From Verrucomicrobiota bacterium (GTDB lineage: Bacteria > Verrucomicrobiota > Verrucomicrobiia > Verrucomicrobiales > DEV007), in contig JAHDID010000001.1 of the NCBI GenBank assembly GCA_020630975.1, positions 17,687 to 81,686 on the forward strand: 64,000 nt of DNA. The letters run 5' to 3'. The notes under the pieces were generated by a model. That model did not search any database and was not told the DNA's origin. It saw nothing but the letters and a program-made list of their open reading frames with translations. Every line of letters begins with the position of its first letter. The stretch's first letter is position 1. This document shows positions 26,985 through 35,793 of the stretch, in pieces. The position numbers and the translations under genes were made by a program.

Positions 26985-28412
26985 ATGAAGCGGGAATGGT
27001 GCATCTTCTTGGTGATTGCGGCAATAGCTCTATTAGTAGCAGTCTATCTGAAACAGTCAGCTGCAGGACCGCCACCAATCTATAGGCTAGAATTTGCGGA
27101 GGGTGAGCGAATAGAAATACAGGAGCTAGATTGGGTCAATTCTATAATGCTTAGCAACCGTAGGAGCGGTCGTCGTTTCCTCCTCGACAAGAAGGAAGGC
27201 GCCACTTGGTCAGGAGGGGCTAGCTTTAAAGAATTGGACACCCAGATCCGGAACGGTAAATGGCAGAGCGGCAATTTCTCGCTGGAGCAACCTGCCACCA
27301 TCATAGTCGCTCGCGCGCTTGATACAACTGGTGCCCCTATCGTGTCCCATGCATCGCTAGAGCACACTGAAGGAATTAAAGAGGTTCAATTTGAGGAGAA
27401 CGGTGCTTTCCATGCTCTCCTTCGGGACAATCAACCTGATCTAGATTGGGGACTAGAGTTTGATCTCGGGAATGGCGAATTTCTTCCCTTCAACGGCCCT
27501 CTCACGCCATGCAGAGACGACACTCGAGCGATATCTTGGCACTCCTATACACCTGCATCGGCTCTCCGGATCAGAGGCCGAATAGGCGATCAAGTTTCAA
27601 AAATCATTGAACTAGACACAAGTCACTTTACCAGGTCACCAGTGACAATCGAGGATGACCAAGTACCCACCGATCGCGATCTGGGGGAATGCCTGCTAGC
27701 CATCAATGGGGCAGAGGTAATCAAGTGGCAGAACGGGCAGAAAGAACCCGACCTTGATTATTCATTTATCCCCAAAACAAAAGAACAGTCCAATAAGTCA
27801 TGGGATTATTTTCCTTTCATTGTGATCGGCGATGAGCTGGGTAATCGGTCTAACAGAAGTCAATTTTTACCCTTACCAGGCACAAAAAAAATCATCTTTG
27901 AACTCCCTGTGATCCGTAGCCCGAACTACCACTGGCATCAATCTGAGGTCGCGTTCATCGCCGAAGGGCAAATACCAAGCAATGCCAATGTGAATAACAA
28001 AGCGGAATTTCCGCCTTTAGCTCTCATTCCGTTTGATGATACACCTGCTTCGTTTCAGTGGAGTACAATTCGCTTACAAGTCCATGACCGGCCTGTCAGG
28101 CATAGGGATCCTCCAGAGTGGCAGGTCCAGATATCAGGATCGGCAGACAAAGAAGCAATCGATAACCTGCGCCAGTCTGCCTATTGGACGATATTTGTCG
28201 ACGATGCTGACTACTCCACCGGAGTCCCGAGTCGAAGATCAACCGGCAGCTCCCAAACTGCATCAGGAATTACCACATTCGACTACAAACTACCCTGGCG
28301 AGGCACACTACTCCCAGGTCAGTTGATACGTGTGGCCATAGTCTACCCTCCAGCGCCCAAGCCAGTGACTTTCAGCCTGCCGAGATCTCTGTTCGATGGA
28401 TTGGATGAGTAA
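26985..28412 (+). CDS. Membrane-anchored protein of unknown function
   Basis: A 475-residue protein with an N-terminal transmembrane anchor (CIFLVIAAIALLVAVYL) and no other hydrophobic stretch; the rest is predicted outside the cytoplasm and beta-rich, with several Pro-containing turns, and ends in an acidic tail. I recognise no domain. Codon use looks less GC-rich than that of its neighbours. It is convergent with the aldo/keto reductase, with 15 bases between the stops, and divergent from folE2. It might be an accessory gene. Confidence 0.62.
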   Translation: MKREWCIFLVIAAIALLVAVYLKQSAAGPPPIYRLEFAEGERIEIQELDWVNSIMLSNRRSGRRFLLDKKEGATWSGGASFKELDTQIRNGKWQSGNFSLEQPATIIVARALDTTGAPIVSHASLEHTEGIKEVQFEENGAFHALLRDNQPDLDWGLEFDLGNGEFLPFNGPLTPCRDDTRAISWHSYTPASALRIRGRIGDQVSKIIELDTSHFTRSPVTIEDDQVPTDRDLGECLLAINGAEVIKWQNGQKEPDLDYSFIPKTKEQSNKSWDYFPFIVIGDELGNRSNRSQFLPLPGTKKIIFELPVIRSPNYHWHQSEVAFIAEGQIPSNANVNNKAEFPPLALIPFDDTPASFQWSTIRLQVHDRPVRHRDPPEWQVQISGSADKEAIDNLRQSAYWTIFVDDADYSTGVPSRRSTGSSQTASGITTFDYKLPWRGTLLPGQLIRVAIVYPPAPKPVTFSLPRSLFDGLDE

Positions 28413-28427
28413 CAATGATTGCCCTTA

Positions 28428-29546
28428 CTACCAAGCAGGATCCAGCTCCCACTTCTGAGCGATCGGCTCCAGCTCAGGGCGCATCGGCCAGTGATCTGGC
28501 TGCGGCTCGGCTCCCTCGTGGCGACTGCTAGCGCCTTTCAGCACCATGCAGCCCTGATTATTGCCGATATCGGCGATCAGTTCGATCTCCTCTGCTGTCA
28601 GTTGCACATCTGGCACCGTAGCCATATCGGTCACCTTATCCTCGATTGGGCGAGCGTCGGCCCCTGCTTCCTGGATGAAAGTCGGTGCCACGCACTTCAC
28701 TGGCGATTGACTGAGGTTCCACACACAGGAAAACTGCAGCATCGATAGATCGTATTTCTCAGCGATTGAGCGCATTTTATCGATCTTCTCGTTGCCCTGC
28801 TCGATCCAGCCCTCCATGCGGTAAGTGCGGTGATCGTGGCCAGTGAATTCGTGGCCCGGCTTCACATCGTCGTGAAACATGCCTCCGTAGTCGACCACGC
28901 GAGTGATCAGATCCACACCAAACTCCTGCGCGATCGGCAGCACCCGGCGACCCGGCCATGGCTCCAGTGGATTCAGGATGACCATCGCCCAGTCGATATG
29001 CTCATGAAAAGTCTCCATGCAGTGTGCCATATCGATGGTGAAGCCATTCGCAGGCCCAGGCGCAATGCCCGTTTTGCGAGTCAGCCCAGCCTCCTTCAGC
29101 CCAGCCATCCCCTCCCACACCGCAGTGCTAGAGTAGCCTGTGGAGTCAGGATTGTGCAGCATCACCAGATCGAAATGCTCCGCCTGACAGCGCTCCAGGC
29201 ACTTCTCCGTCGCCTTTTTCAGATAAGCCGCATAATCCTCCGGCCCACGCAGATCTGGGTGGGTGAAGCGAGCAAAGCCCCGCGAGCCCGCCCGCTTGCC
29301 ATCATAAATATCGTGCCCCACCATGCCCACCAGGCAGTAGCTATCGCGGTCCTTATCCGCCAGCGCCCTGCCCAGCAGCTCATCCGCCATCCCAGTGCCA
29401 TAAGTATCCGCCGTCAGAAAGGTCCGCACCCCTTGGTCGTAAGCCGAGCGCACCAGATCCTCCAGTCGCTGCTCCTCGATCGCCTCGCCAAAGTGCATGT
29501 ACCGCCCGCCACTCCAAGTGCCAAAAGATGTCTTAGTAGGATCCAT
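28428..29546 (-). CDS. Aldo/keto reductase-family protein with atypical active site
   Basis: A 372-residue (beta/alpha)8 protein. The usual N-terminal Tyr motif DTYGTGMADELLGRAL (46-61) and the conserved His in DLVMLHNPD are present. However, where family members have a Lys at the end of the next strand (xxxTK), this protein reads YCLVGMVGHD, so the catalytic Lys appears missing. It may therefore be inactive, use another residue, or work as a lyase/isomerase-like relative. The C-terminal half contains a Trp-rich tail (EPQPDHWPMRPELEP). It stands between the unknown gene and the MoxR cluster, 97 bases downstream of the DUF58 stop. Confidence 0.78.
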   Translation of the reverse strand: MDPTKTSFGTWSGGRYMHFGEAIEEQRLEDLVRSAYDQGVRTFLTADTYGTGMADELLGRALADKDRDSYCLVGMVGHDIYDGKRAGSRGFARFTHPDLRGPEDYAAYLKKATEKCLERCQAEHFDLVMLHNPDSTGYSSTAVWEGMAGLKEAGLTRKTGIAPGPANGFTIDMAHCMETFHEHIDWAMVILNPLEPWPGRRVLPIAQEFGVDLITRVVDYGGMFHDDVKPGHEFTGHDHRTYRMEGWIEQGNEKIDKMRSIAEKYDLSMLQFSCVWNLSQSPVKCVAPTFIQEAGADARPIEDKVTDMATVPDVQLTAEEIELIADIGNNQGCMVLKGASSRHEGAEPQPDHWPMRPELEPIAQKWELDPAW

Positions 29547-29643
29547 AGTAATGTGTGCGGGAGGTTACGCGCGAGAGCGCGAGGATTCAAGAGTTTCACA
29601 CGATGAGGCCTGACCGACGACTAAGCCTTCAGAAAAGCCTAAA

Positions 29644-30567
29644 CTACAAACTCACCTTAGAATGAACACCCTTGGAGCTGGGGGCAGTGGTAAGTTTCTG
29701 GTGATTGATTAAAATCTGACGCAGCACTGCCTCTAGTGGCGCATCGGTAGTAGTGGTCAGGTAGTCGATGCCCTTGTCGTCGCAGATCGCTTGCACCGAT
29801 GCTTCGTGCTGCTGGTAGCGCTGCTGGTAGGCATCGATTTCTTTTTTCACATGCACCGACATGACTTTTCCTGACTCGAGGTCTTGTAGCTGTGAGGAGT
29901 CGTCTAGGTCGGGCTGGATGTCGGTCGGGTCGAGGACTCGGATGATGGCTACCTCATTGCCCTGGGCGCGGAGCATCGATAGGCGCGGCTCTAGCTGCTC
30001 GATAGGGGCTAAAAGATCGGAGATGAGTAGGAAAAAACCACGGCGGCGCTGCATCTGGGCAATACGTAGTAGCGGCTCATCTAGACTGGTGCCCTCGCCT
30101 TCGGCAGGAGATTGCAGCTCGTTTAGTAGTCTCTGTAGATGAGCTGGGTGATTGCGCGGCGGCAGGTAGGTGTCGAGAGTGGTGTCGAATGTCGTCAGCC
30201 CGACTTGGTCGCCCTGCTTCATCAAGAATACCGCCAAGGTAGCCGCAAGCGTAGCCGCATAGTCCGACTTGAGCGGATGGTCACCAGAGGCAAAGGACAT
30301 TGATCGGCTTTGATCTAGGATGATTTGTAGCCGCAGATTGGTTTCCGCTTCGAAGCGTTTCAGGTAGGGGCGATCGGTACGTGCCATCACTTTCCAGTCG
30401 AGGTGCTTCAAGTCGTCGCCTGGTGTGTAGTTGCGATATTCGCTAAACTCCACGGAGAAACCATGGTCGCGACTGCGGTGCAGGCCGAGCTGCAGGCCAT
30501 CGATGAGCATGCGGGTACGCAGCTCCATCGACTGTATGGCTAGTAGGCTTTTCGGGTCGATCGGCAT
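29644..30567 (-). CDS. DUF58 (BatA/B-associated vWA-like) protein
   Basis: A 307-residue soluble protein of the DUF58 family that nearly always accompanies MoxR ATPases. YRNYTPGDDLKHLDWKV (44-60) is the family signature, and a vWA-like fold follows with DQSRSM (85-90) as a MIDAS-type DxSxS. It is thought to be an adaptor for MoxR-driven remodelling of protein complexes. It is last in the 17-kb block and starts 13 bases after the WD40 gene ends, far from its MoxR (42338), while in most bacteria the two are adjacent. Confidence 0.9.
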   Translation of the reverse strand: MPIDPKSLLAIQSMELRTRMLIDGLQLGLHRSRDHGFSVEFSEYRNYTPGDDLKHLDWKVMARTDRPYLKRFEAETNLRLQIILDQSRSMSFASGDHPLKSDYAATLAATLAVFLMKQGDQVGLTTFDTTLDTYLPPRNHPAHLQRLLNELQSPAEGEGTSLDEPLLRIAQMQRRRGFFLLISDLLAPIEQLEPRLSMLRAQGNEVAIIRVLDPTDIQPDLDDSSQLQDLESGKVMSVHVKKEIDAYQQRYQQHEASVQAICDDKGIDYLTTTTDAPLEAVLRQILINHQKLTTAPSSKGVHSKVSL

Positions 30568-30580
30568 GGCGAGAATGTAT

Positions 30581-32458
30581 CTATCGTTTCGGGAGACCTT
30601 TACCGGTCAAGGTGAATGGTAGTTTGTGGACTCTGGCTCCGCCCTCTGGTTTAGGTATGTCGATGCCGAGTTCTTCGATGACTTGGGTATCTAGTGTCTG
30701 GCTTTGGATCACCTTGCGCACCACTTCAGGAGCGTGGAAGGCTTTCATCGCCGCGTCGCGGTCATAGGTCCGAGCTAGAGAGTCTACGCCATGCTCAGAG
30801 ATCCAGTCGAGATAGCGTGCGCCATTCGCTGAGCAATCGTAAAAGCCTAGCGGGGTCCAGCATACCCATTCGCCCTGTTCATCGACATATAGATTGACCA
30901 GTAGCTTACCTGCTTTCTCATGCCAGATCTGTAGGATTCCTTCTTCACCTCCGCTTGCGATTATGGGTAGCTCGTGACTGCCGAGCACAGACCAGATGGC
31001 GCACACTGGAAAATAGGCACCGAATAGCGGATCGGCCAAAGGTGTGGTGAGATCGTCAGGTTCGAGTAGTCCCAGCTCATTCCAGCCGGAGAAGACGATT
31101 TTCCCGCTTTGGGTGAATGAGTAGCTCAGCACGGTGCCTCGGTCGCGCACCTGCCCATCGTTTAGGTGGAGCTGTTTCCAGTTTCGTAGTGAAAGGAATT
31201 TATCCTCATGCCTGGTGTAGCGAGTCGTGTAGTCGGCTAAGCGACCGAAGGGCGGCGCGACCTGCATGGAGGCAAAGTCGAAGCCGCTCATCATGCCGCC
31301 ACTGTAGTCATAGTACCCTCCGAATCCCCAGGCAAACTTGAGAGGATTCTCTTGGCTTATACCCAAGGTTCGTAGCGAGTTTTTGAATTCGTGGTAGGCG
31401 ATTGTCTGGTCGGTCTTTGAGTCGATCACATAGATAGCAGCTGGCTTGCCACCGACGAGGGCGATCAGACCATTGTCAGCACAGCGCATGTCGTAAGTCT
31501 TGTCGCAGATCTCATGCATATCCTCGCCTACAGCCGATAGCCAGTCGGCTCGACAGAGAGTTGTGTCTCGAGATATATAGAGCTTTGATCCATCGGGGGT
31601 AAATGTGGCCAACGCGGCATGGCCACGCTGTAGGTGATTGGGTAGCCGCCTTATCGCTTGGCCGGTCTCTCGGTCGAATACACATAGGTAGTTGCGGTTG
31701 CTGCGGCCAAATACTTTAGAACCATCGTTAGATAAAATCGAAAATCCCTTTATCGGATATTCTCTTATCTTGCGAATTTGCCCGGTATTAGCATCGATAC
31801 TGGCGAGACAGCTATTTCGATTTTCAGGTTTGTAGAGGAAAGAGTTACCCTCTTTGGGGAACCGAATAAAGTGTACTCGAGCTTCGCTGGTGTAGGTCGA
31901 TCGCAGCTCCATCACCTGACCACGTGGCTTATCCAAGTGGATCTGCCACACGAGTATCTTGCTATCGCCAGTGCCCGCGAGCAGCCAGCGTCCATCGGCG
32001 CTGAAGGCGATGTTATTGATATGGCTATTGCCATCCTCCTGATAGTCGAGCTGGGTGTCTTTATCCAGGTCGATGATCCGCACCATCGAGTTGGTATTAC
32101 CGACAGCTCCGGCTACGGCGATGATCCGTTTGCTCGGGTGAGCTGCTAGACAAAAGTAGCGGCCATGCAGGGTGCGCCGGGCGTCGATGATGGTATTGGT
32201 GTAGATCGTCTTTTTCAGCTCTAGAGTACGAGGCTCCCAGAGGCGTATGGTTTTATCCTCGCCAGCAGTGACGAGTGTCTCGCCGCCATCAATGAAAGCG
32301 CAGCTACGCACCGGGCCTACGTGATGGCCCAGATTCAAGCGCGGCATGGGCGGAGTCGGAGGCTGTAGGTAGGTGACCGTACGCTCGGCTAGCGCGGTGC
32401 CCGCACACATCCAGGCGCAGGCCACTAGTAGATGGCGGAGTAGCGACGACTTATTCAT
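30581..32458 (-). CDS. Secreted WD40-repeat protein, C14-associated type
   Basis: A 625-residue protein with a signal peptide (HLLVACAWMCAGTALA) followed by a beta-propeller. Clear repeats include SCAFIDGGETLVTAGEDKT then IRLWE, and NIAFSADGRWLLAGTGD then SKILVW; later blades are more diverged. The C-terminal piece EWVCWTPLGFYDCSANGARY matches the segment that follows propellers in caspase/WD40 proteins. Its start overlaps the stop of the caspase-like gene by eight bases. The pair thus resembles a caspase-WD40 protein split in two. Likely a periplasmic scaffold or sensor. Confidence 0.85.
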   Translation of the reverse strand: MNKSSLLRHLLVACAWMCAGTALAERTVTYLQPPTPPMPRLNLGHHVGPVRSCAFIDGGETLVTAGEDKTIRLWEPRTLELKKTIYTNTIIDARRTLHGRYFCLAAHPSKRIIAVAGAVGNTNSMVRIIDLDKDTQLDYQEDGNSHINNIAFSADGRWLLAGTGDSKILVWQIHLDKPRGQVMELRSTYTSEARVHFIRFPKEGNSFLYKPENRNSCLASIDANTGQIRKIREYPIKGFSILSNDGSKVFGRSNRNYLCVFDRETGQAIRRLPNHLQRGHAALATFTPDGSKLYISRDTTLCRADWLSAVGEDMHEICDKTYDMRCADNGLIALVGGKPAAIYVIDSKTDQTIAYHEFKNSLRTLGISQENPLKFAWGFGGYYDYSGGMMSGFDFASMQVAPPFGRLADYTTRYTRHEDKFLSLRNWKQLHLNDGQVRDRGTVLSYSFTQSGKIVFSGWNELGLLEPDDLTTPLADPLFGAYFPVCAIWSVLGSHELPIIASGGEEGILQIWHEKAGKLLVNLYVDEQGEWVCWTPLGFYDCSANGARYLDWISEHGVDSLARTYDRDAAMKAFHAPEVVRKVIQSQTLDTQVIEELGIDIPKPEGGARVHKLPFTLTGKGLPKR

Positions 32459-33425
32459 GATCTTCCTCCTTTGGTTGGTGATAGATTTCAGCTAGCTGCA
32501 GGGCGATTTTTTCCAGCTGGGTGTAATAACTTTGATCGCCGATCTGTGAGCGTTTCTGTCGTAGTTCCTGGATTTTTTTTTCCAGTGCGACCCGAGATTC
32601 TCTTTGCTGCGAAGTTAGATTTTTCTCATCCTCCGATCGGCTCAGTAGTAGGCTGGCTGCTTTCTGGCCATCGATACTCGCTGCGGTTTTGGGCTTTTGA
32701 ATCGCATGGATACCCTTAAAGAAATCAACCGGGGTGCCCTTGCCGTCGGCATTGTCATCGAGGATCGCGTGCTCGGTGGTCATGCGGTTTTCATTTTTGT
32801 AGTGGGCCTCGACCGATCGCGATGCGTGGAGAAATGCTTCTAGTAGCGACAGGCTACCATCGCCATCGAGATCGGCTTCTTGGGCTTGTAGGGCACTGGC
32901 TAGGTACTGCCCGAAGTAACTATAATTTTCCTCGCCAGTCGTCTGAGTCGCTGTGATGATGATTCGGTTAGGGCCCGCTAGCTTGGTGAGAAATTGAGAA
33001 CTGGAGGCCGAGGAATTGATGAACACCAACGGTCGCTTCGCTAAGGGTTTTAGCCATTCATGAAATTCCTCCAGAGTCACGTCTTTGCCTCGTAGATTGA
33101 ACGAGGTAACCTTTTCGTCGAATGTGCCATGGCCATGTAGTACGATCCACAGGGTCTCTGTGCTATGGATATCGGCGTTTTCGAGGTATTCCTTTAATGC
33201 CTCGCGGTCGGGGCGAGTGGCTGGGCGATCCCGCCCGATCAGATGAAATCGGTAGCTCGGGTCGGTGGAGAAATGGCTTCTCCAAATCTGAGCGGATGAC
33301 TCGAAGGGTGCCTCGTAAGTGGCCTCGCCCGGCTCGCCTACGACTAGTAAAAAGTCATCGCCCAGCAGTGGGCATGGTAGGCAGATGCCACACAGGAGGG
33401 CTGCTATGTATAGTAAAATCTTCAT
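32451..33425 (-). CDS. Secreted caspase-fold (C13/C14-like) protein lacking catalytic Cys, with EF-hand motif
   Basis: About 324 residues from the Met at 33425, which gives a signal peptide (LLYIAALLCGICLPCPLLG); the frame also opens at 33476. Residues about 88-180 look like a caspase/legumain fold: TLWIVLHGHG has the catalytic-type His97, but the strand that should carry D-x-C reads VFINSSASSS (134-143), so Cys is replaced by Ser. The mature protein has no cysteine at all. DLDGDGSLSLLE (185-196) is an EF-hand-like calcium loop. A C-terminal coiled coil follows (about 255-320). It is probably a binding protein or non-Cys hydrolase. It lies between a vWA gene (7 bases away) and the WD40 gene (overlap). 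Confidence 0.75.
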   Translation of the reverse strand: MKILLYIAALLCGICLPCPLLGDDFLLVVGEPGEATYEAPFESSAQIWRSHFSTDPSYRFHLIGRDRPATRPDREALKEYLENADIHSTETLWIVLHGHGTFDEKVTSFNLRGKDVTLEEFHEWLKPLAKRPLVFINSSASSSQFLTKLAGPNRIIITATQTTGEENYSYFGQYLASALQAQEADLDGDGSLSLLEAFLHASRSVEAHYKNENRMTTEHAILDDNADGKGTPVDFFKGIHAIQKPKTAASIDGQKAASLLLSRSEDEKNLTSQQRESRVALEKKIQELRQKRSQIGDQSYYTQLEKIALQLAEIYHQPKEEDHE

Positions 33426-33432
33426 GCTGTGT

Positions 33433-35694
33433 TTAGGCCAAGCTATTGTTGCGACGAATAGCCCATTCGCCGACAAAGCAAAGGATCGCTGCGATCAGCA
33501 GCCAGGGCGTGTGCCAGATAGGTGTGGTTTTTATTTCCACCTCAGGGACTTCGGTCGAGGCGATCAGGTCGACCAAGTCGTCGACCTGATCTGCATCGAT
33601 GATCTGGCCACCAGTCTGCTGGGTGATCTGCTCGCTCCAGGCGCGGTTGATGCCGAGGGTGCGATACTCCTCCGCATCTCGATTGATCGCCCAGCCGGTC
33701 TCGACAGGGTGCCAGGTGAGCTGACCATCGTTCAGTGGTTTGGCTACTGCCCGCACTGTATAGCCACCATCTTGATTGGCGAGAAACACGCCTCGATAGA
33801 GACCAGGCTCGACATCGTCTGGATTGGCGGGGAAGGTATAGATCTCGCCACTGGGGTCAGTCACTGTCAGAGTGATCTGGCCATTGTACTGTGGATCGAA
33901 CTTTTCATTCTTTAGCCATACTTTGATCTGTTTCTCCTGGCTGTCGGCTTCACCTGAGTCGACTTGTATCCTGATGCGGTCGGGTACATCTACCGTCAGA
34001 TGGCGCATGAACTGCCGCCATAGTTTGTCGCGATCGTTAGCTTGATTGGGCTCTAGAAATCCCCAGCGCCACATGTCGCCGATCATGCAGGCAGCGACCT
34101 TACCCGCGCCAAACCTTTGTACGGCGATGGCGGGTATAGTGGCACCGGTCTCTGCATTCTGCACTGTCGCATAGAGAGAGGCGCCGGGTTTGGTGGCGCG
34201 CACTTGGCTGACACTGGTGAAGCTGGCCATATTTCGCAAGCGAGCCTTTTCCTGTGCCTCTAGCTGGCGGAGCCGTAGCCAAAACTCTAGCATGCCCTCG
34301 CGTGTCAGCCCCATGCGTAGCTGGTGATCGGCAGCTACCGGTGCTGAGCCTGCGCCTAGGTAGACCGGTAGCAGATCGGTGAATAGCGAGTCATCATACC
34401 CACCATCGGCAAACGACTCGGAACCGCCGAGAAACAATACGGATCCACCCCGCTTAGCGACGAATGTCTCGAGTAGTTCTTGTTGGTCGGGAGTAAAGAA
34501 ATCCGCCTCTAGATCATCGATCACGACAGCCTTGTATGGGTAGAGGCCCTCCGCATAGGTGGGAAAGCCATTCGCCAGCTCATCATCCTGCACGACTAGC
34601 CGCACCAGTACAGGCTCGTCGTAGCCCTCTGTCTCGTCTTCGCGATCGAAGCCGCGGAACAGTGGGTTGCTTTCCTCACCCGAGCGACCGCGCCATTGAA
34701 ACTTTGGCTCCCGTTTGGCGATACGCTGCAGGGCCGAAAGCTTGAATGATTGATCTTGGTGCAAGGCGCGACGAAAAAATTTGAAGTCCCAATTGGGTCG
34801 CCCAGATAGGTAGAGGATACGGTGTGGTCCCGTGTTTTGCTCGACCGCGATGATTCGCTCGTTATTCGCCAGTGTGGCTTCTGTCTCGGGAGCGTCGGTA
34901 GCCACCTCGATACGGTAAAAGCTGACACCCAGCTGTGTCGGGCGAAAGGTAAAGCGAACCTTCTTTGATGACTCGCCCTCGAAACGCACCAATTGAGAGG
35001 CAACTGGCTCGGTGGCTTCGCCCTGCCGATACAGGCTGGCCGTTGCCTGCGGGTAACCACGAGATGTTAAGTGAACCTCGACCGTGATCGGAGAATCCTC
35101 GAATGCGCTTTCGGTAATTAAGACAGTACCAATCGCCAAATCTTTGCTAGGCATACCTCCACCGGGATGCACCACAAACACTGGGGGCAGCGAGGCGCTC
35201 GATAGGTCGATAGCGGCATCGGTGTGGTTGCCATCGGTGAGTATGACGACCGCAGACAGTGGCTGGCCATCGTAGCGATTGGCCAGATCGGATAGCCCAG
35301 AGTTGAGCCGCGATGCTGGGCCTGCCTGATCGAGCTCACCAAACGAGGCCAGAGGAGTTAGTTTGGAATCAAGTGCGAAGCGACGCACTTGGAACTGAGA
35401 CTCTATATGATCGACGAATGTGCTCGTGGAGGGGTTATCCGAATGGAGTAATTCTCGCAATTGCTCGGCACGACTATTTTCACTCGGACTCTCTTTTACG
35501 GAAAGGCTGCGACTATTATCGGCGACGATGGCGACGATGTTTTTGCCGGCCTTAGGTATCGATTGGATCCAGGTGAGTTCGAGTAGGCAAAGTGCTAGTA
35601 GAGCCAGACCTAGAAGTTTTAGACCAATAGCAGCGATACGCTTGCCTAGCGGTAATGACTTAGTTTTTACATAGGTATAGCATAGCAGCGCCAA
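33433..35694 (-). CDS. Membrane vWA/GATase-like protein
   Basis: At least 753 residues. Two hydrophobic segments open the protein (one cut by the chosen start, the other KLLGLALLALCLLELTWI), then a vWA-like domain with VADNSRSLS (MIDAS D59-S61-S63) and VVILTDGNHTD, Ig-like parts, and a class I glutamine-amidotransferase-like domain without the catalytic Cys (YKAVVIDDLEADFFT, then FVAKRGGSVLFLGG). A last transmembrane helix (TPWLLIAAILCFVGEWAI) is near the C-terminus. The first available start is TTG at 35694; the frame is open back to 35784 and encodes more of the first helix (TWLPYIVVAWCLC), so an unusual start such as ATC at 35776-35778 is possible. Confidence 0.8.
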   Translation of the reverse strand: MALLCYTYVKTKSLPLGKRIAAIGLKLLGLALLALCLLELTWIQSIPKAGKNIVAIVADNSRSLSVKESPSENSRAEQLRELLHSDNPSTSTFVDHIESQFQVRRFALDSKLTPLASFGELDQAGPASRLNSGLSDLANRYDGQPLSAVVILTDGNHTDAAIDLSSASLPPVFVVHPGGGMPSKDLAIGTVLITESAFEDSPITVEVHLTSRGYPQATASLYRQGEATEPVASQLVRFEGESSKKVRFTFRPTQLGVSFYRIEVATDAPETEATLANNERIIAVEQNTGPHRILYLSGRPNWDFKFFRRALHQDQSFKLSALQRIAKREPKFQWRGRSGEESNPLFRGFDREDETEGYDEPVLVRLVVQDDELANGFPTYAEGLYPYKAVVIDDLEADFFTPDQQELLETFVAKRGGSVLFLGGSESFADGGYDDSLFTDLLPVYLGAGSAPVAADHQLRMGLTREGMLEFWLRLRQLEAQEKARLRNMASFTSVSQVRATKPGASLYATVQNAETGATIPAIAVQRFGAGKVAACMIGDMWRWGFLEPNQANDRDKLWRQFMRHLTVDVPDRIRIQVDSGEADSQEKQIKVWLKNEKFDPQYNGQITLTVTDPSGEIYTFPANPDDVEPGLYRGVFLANQDGGYTVRAVAKPLNDGQLTWHPVETGWAINRDAEEYRTLGINRAWSEQITQQTGGQIIDADQVDDLVDLIASTEVPEVEIKTTPIWHTPWLLIAAILCFVGEWAIRRNNSLA

Positions 35695-35793
35695 GCACAG
35701 GCACCAGGCGACTACGATATAGGGTAACCAAGTGGGATTGGCTATCGATATAGATGAGACGATGGATACGGGATCGATAGTGGTTTAGGTTTA

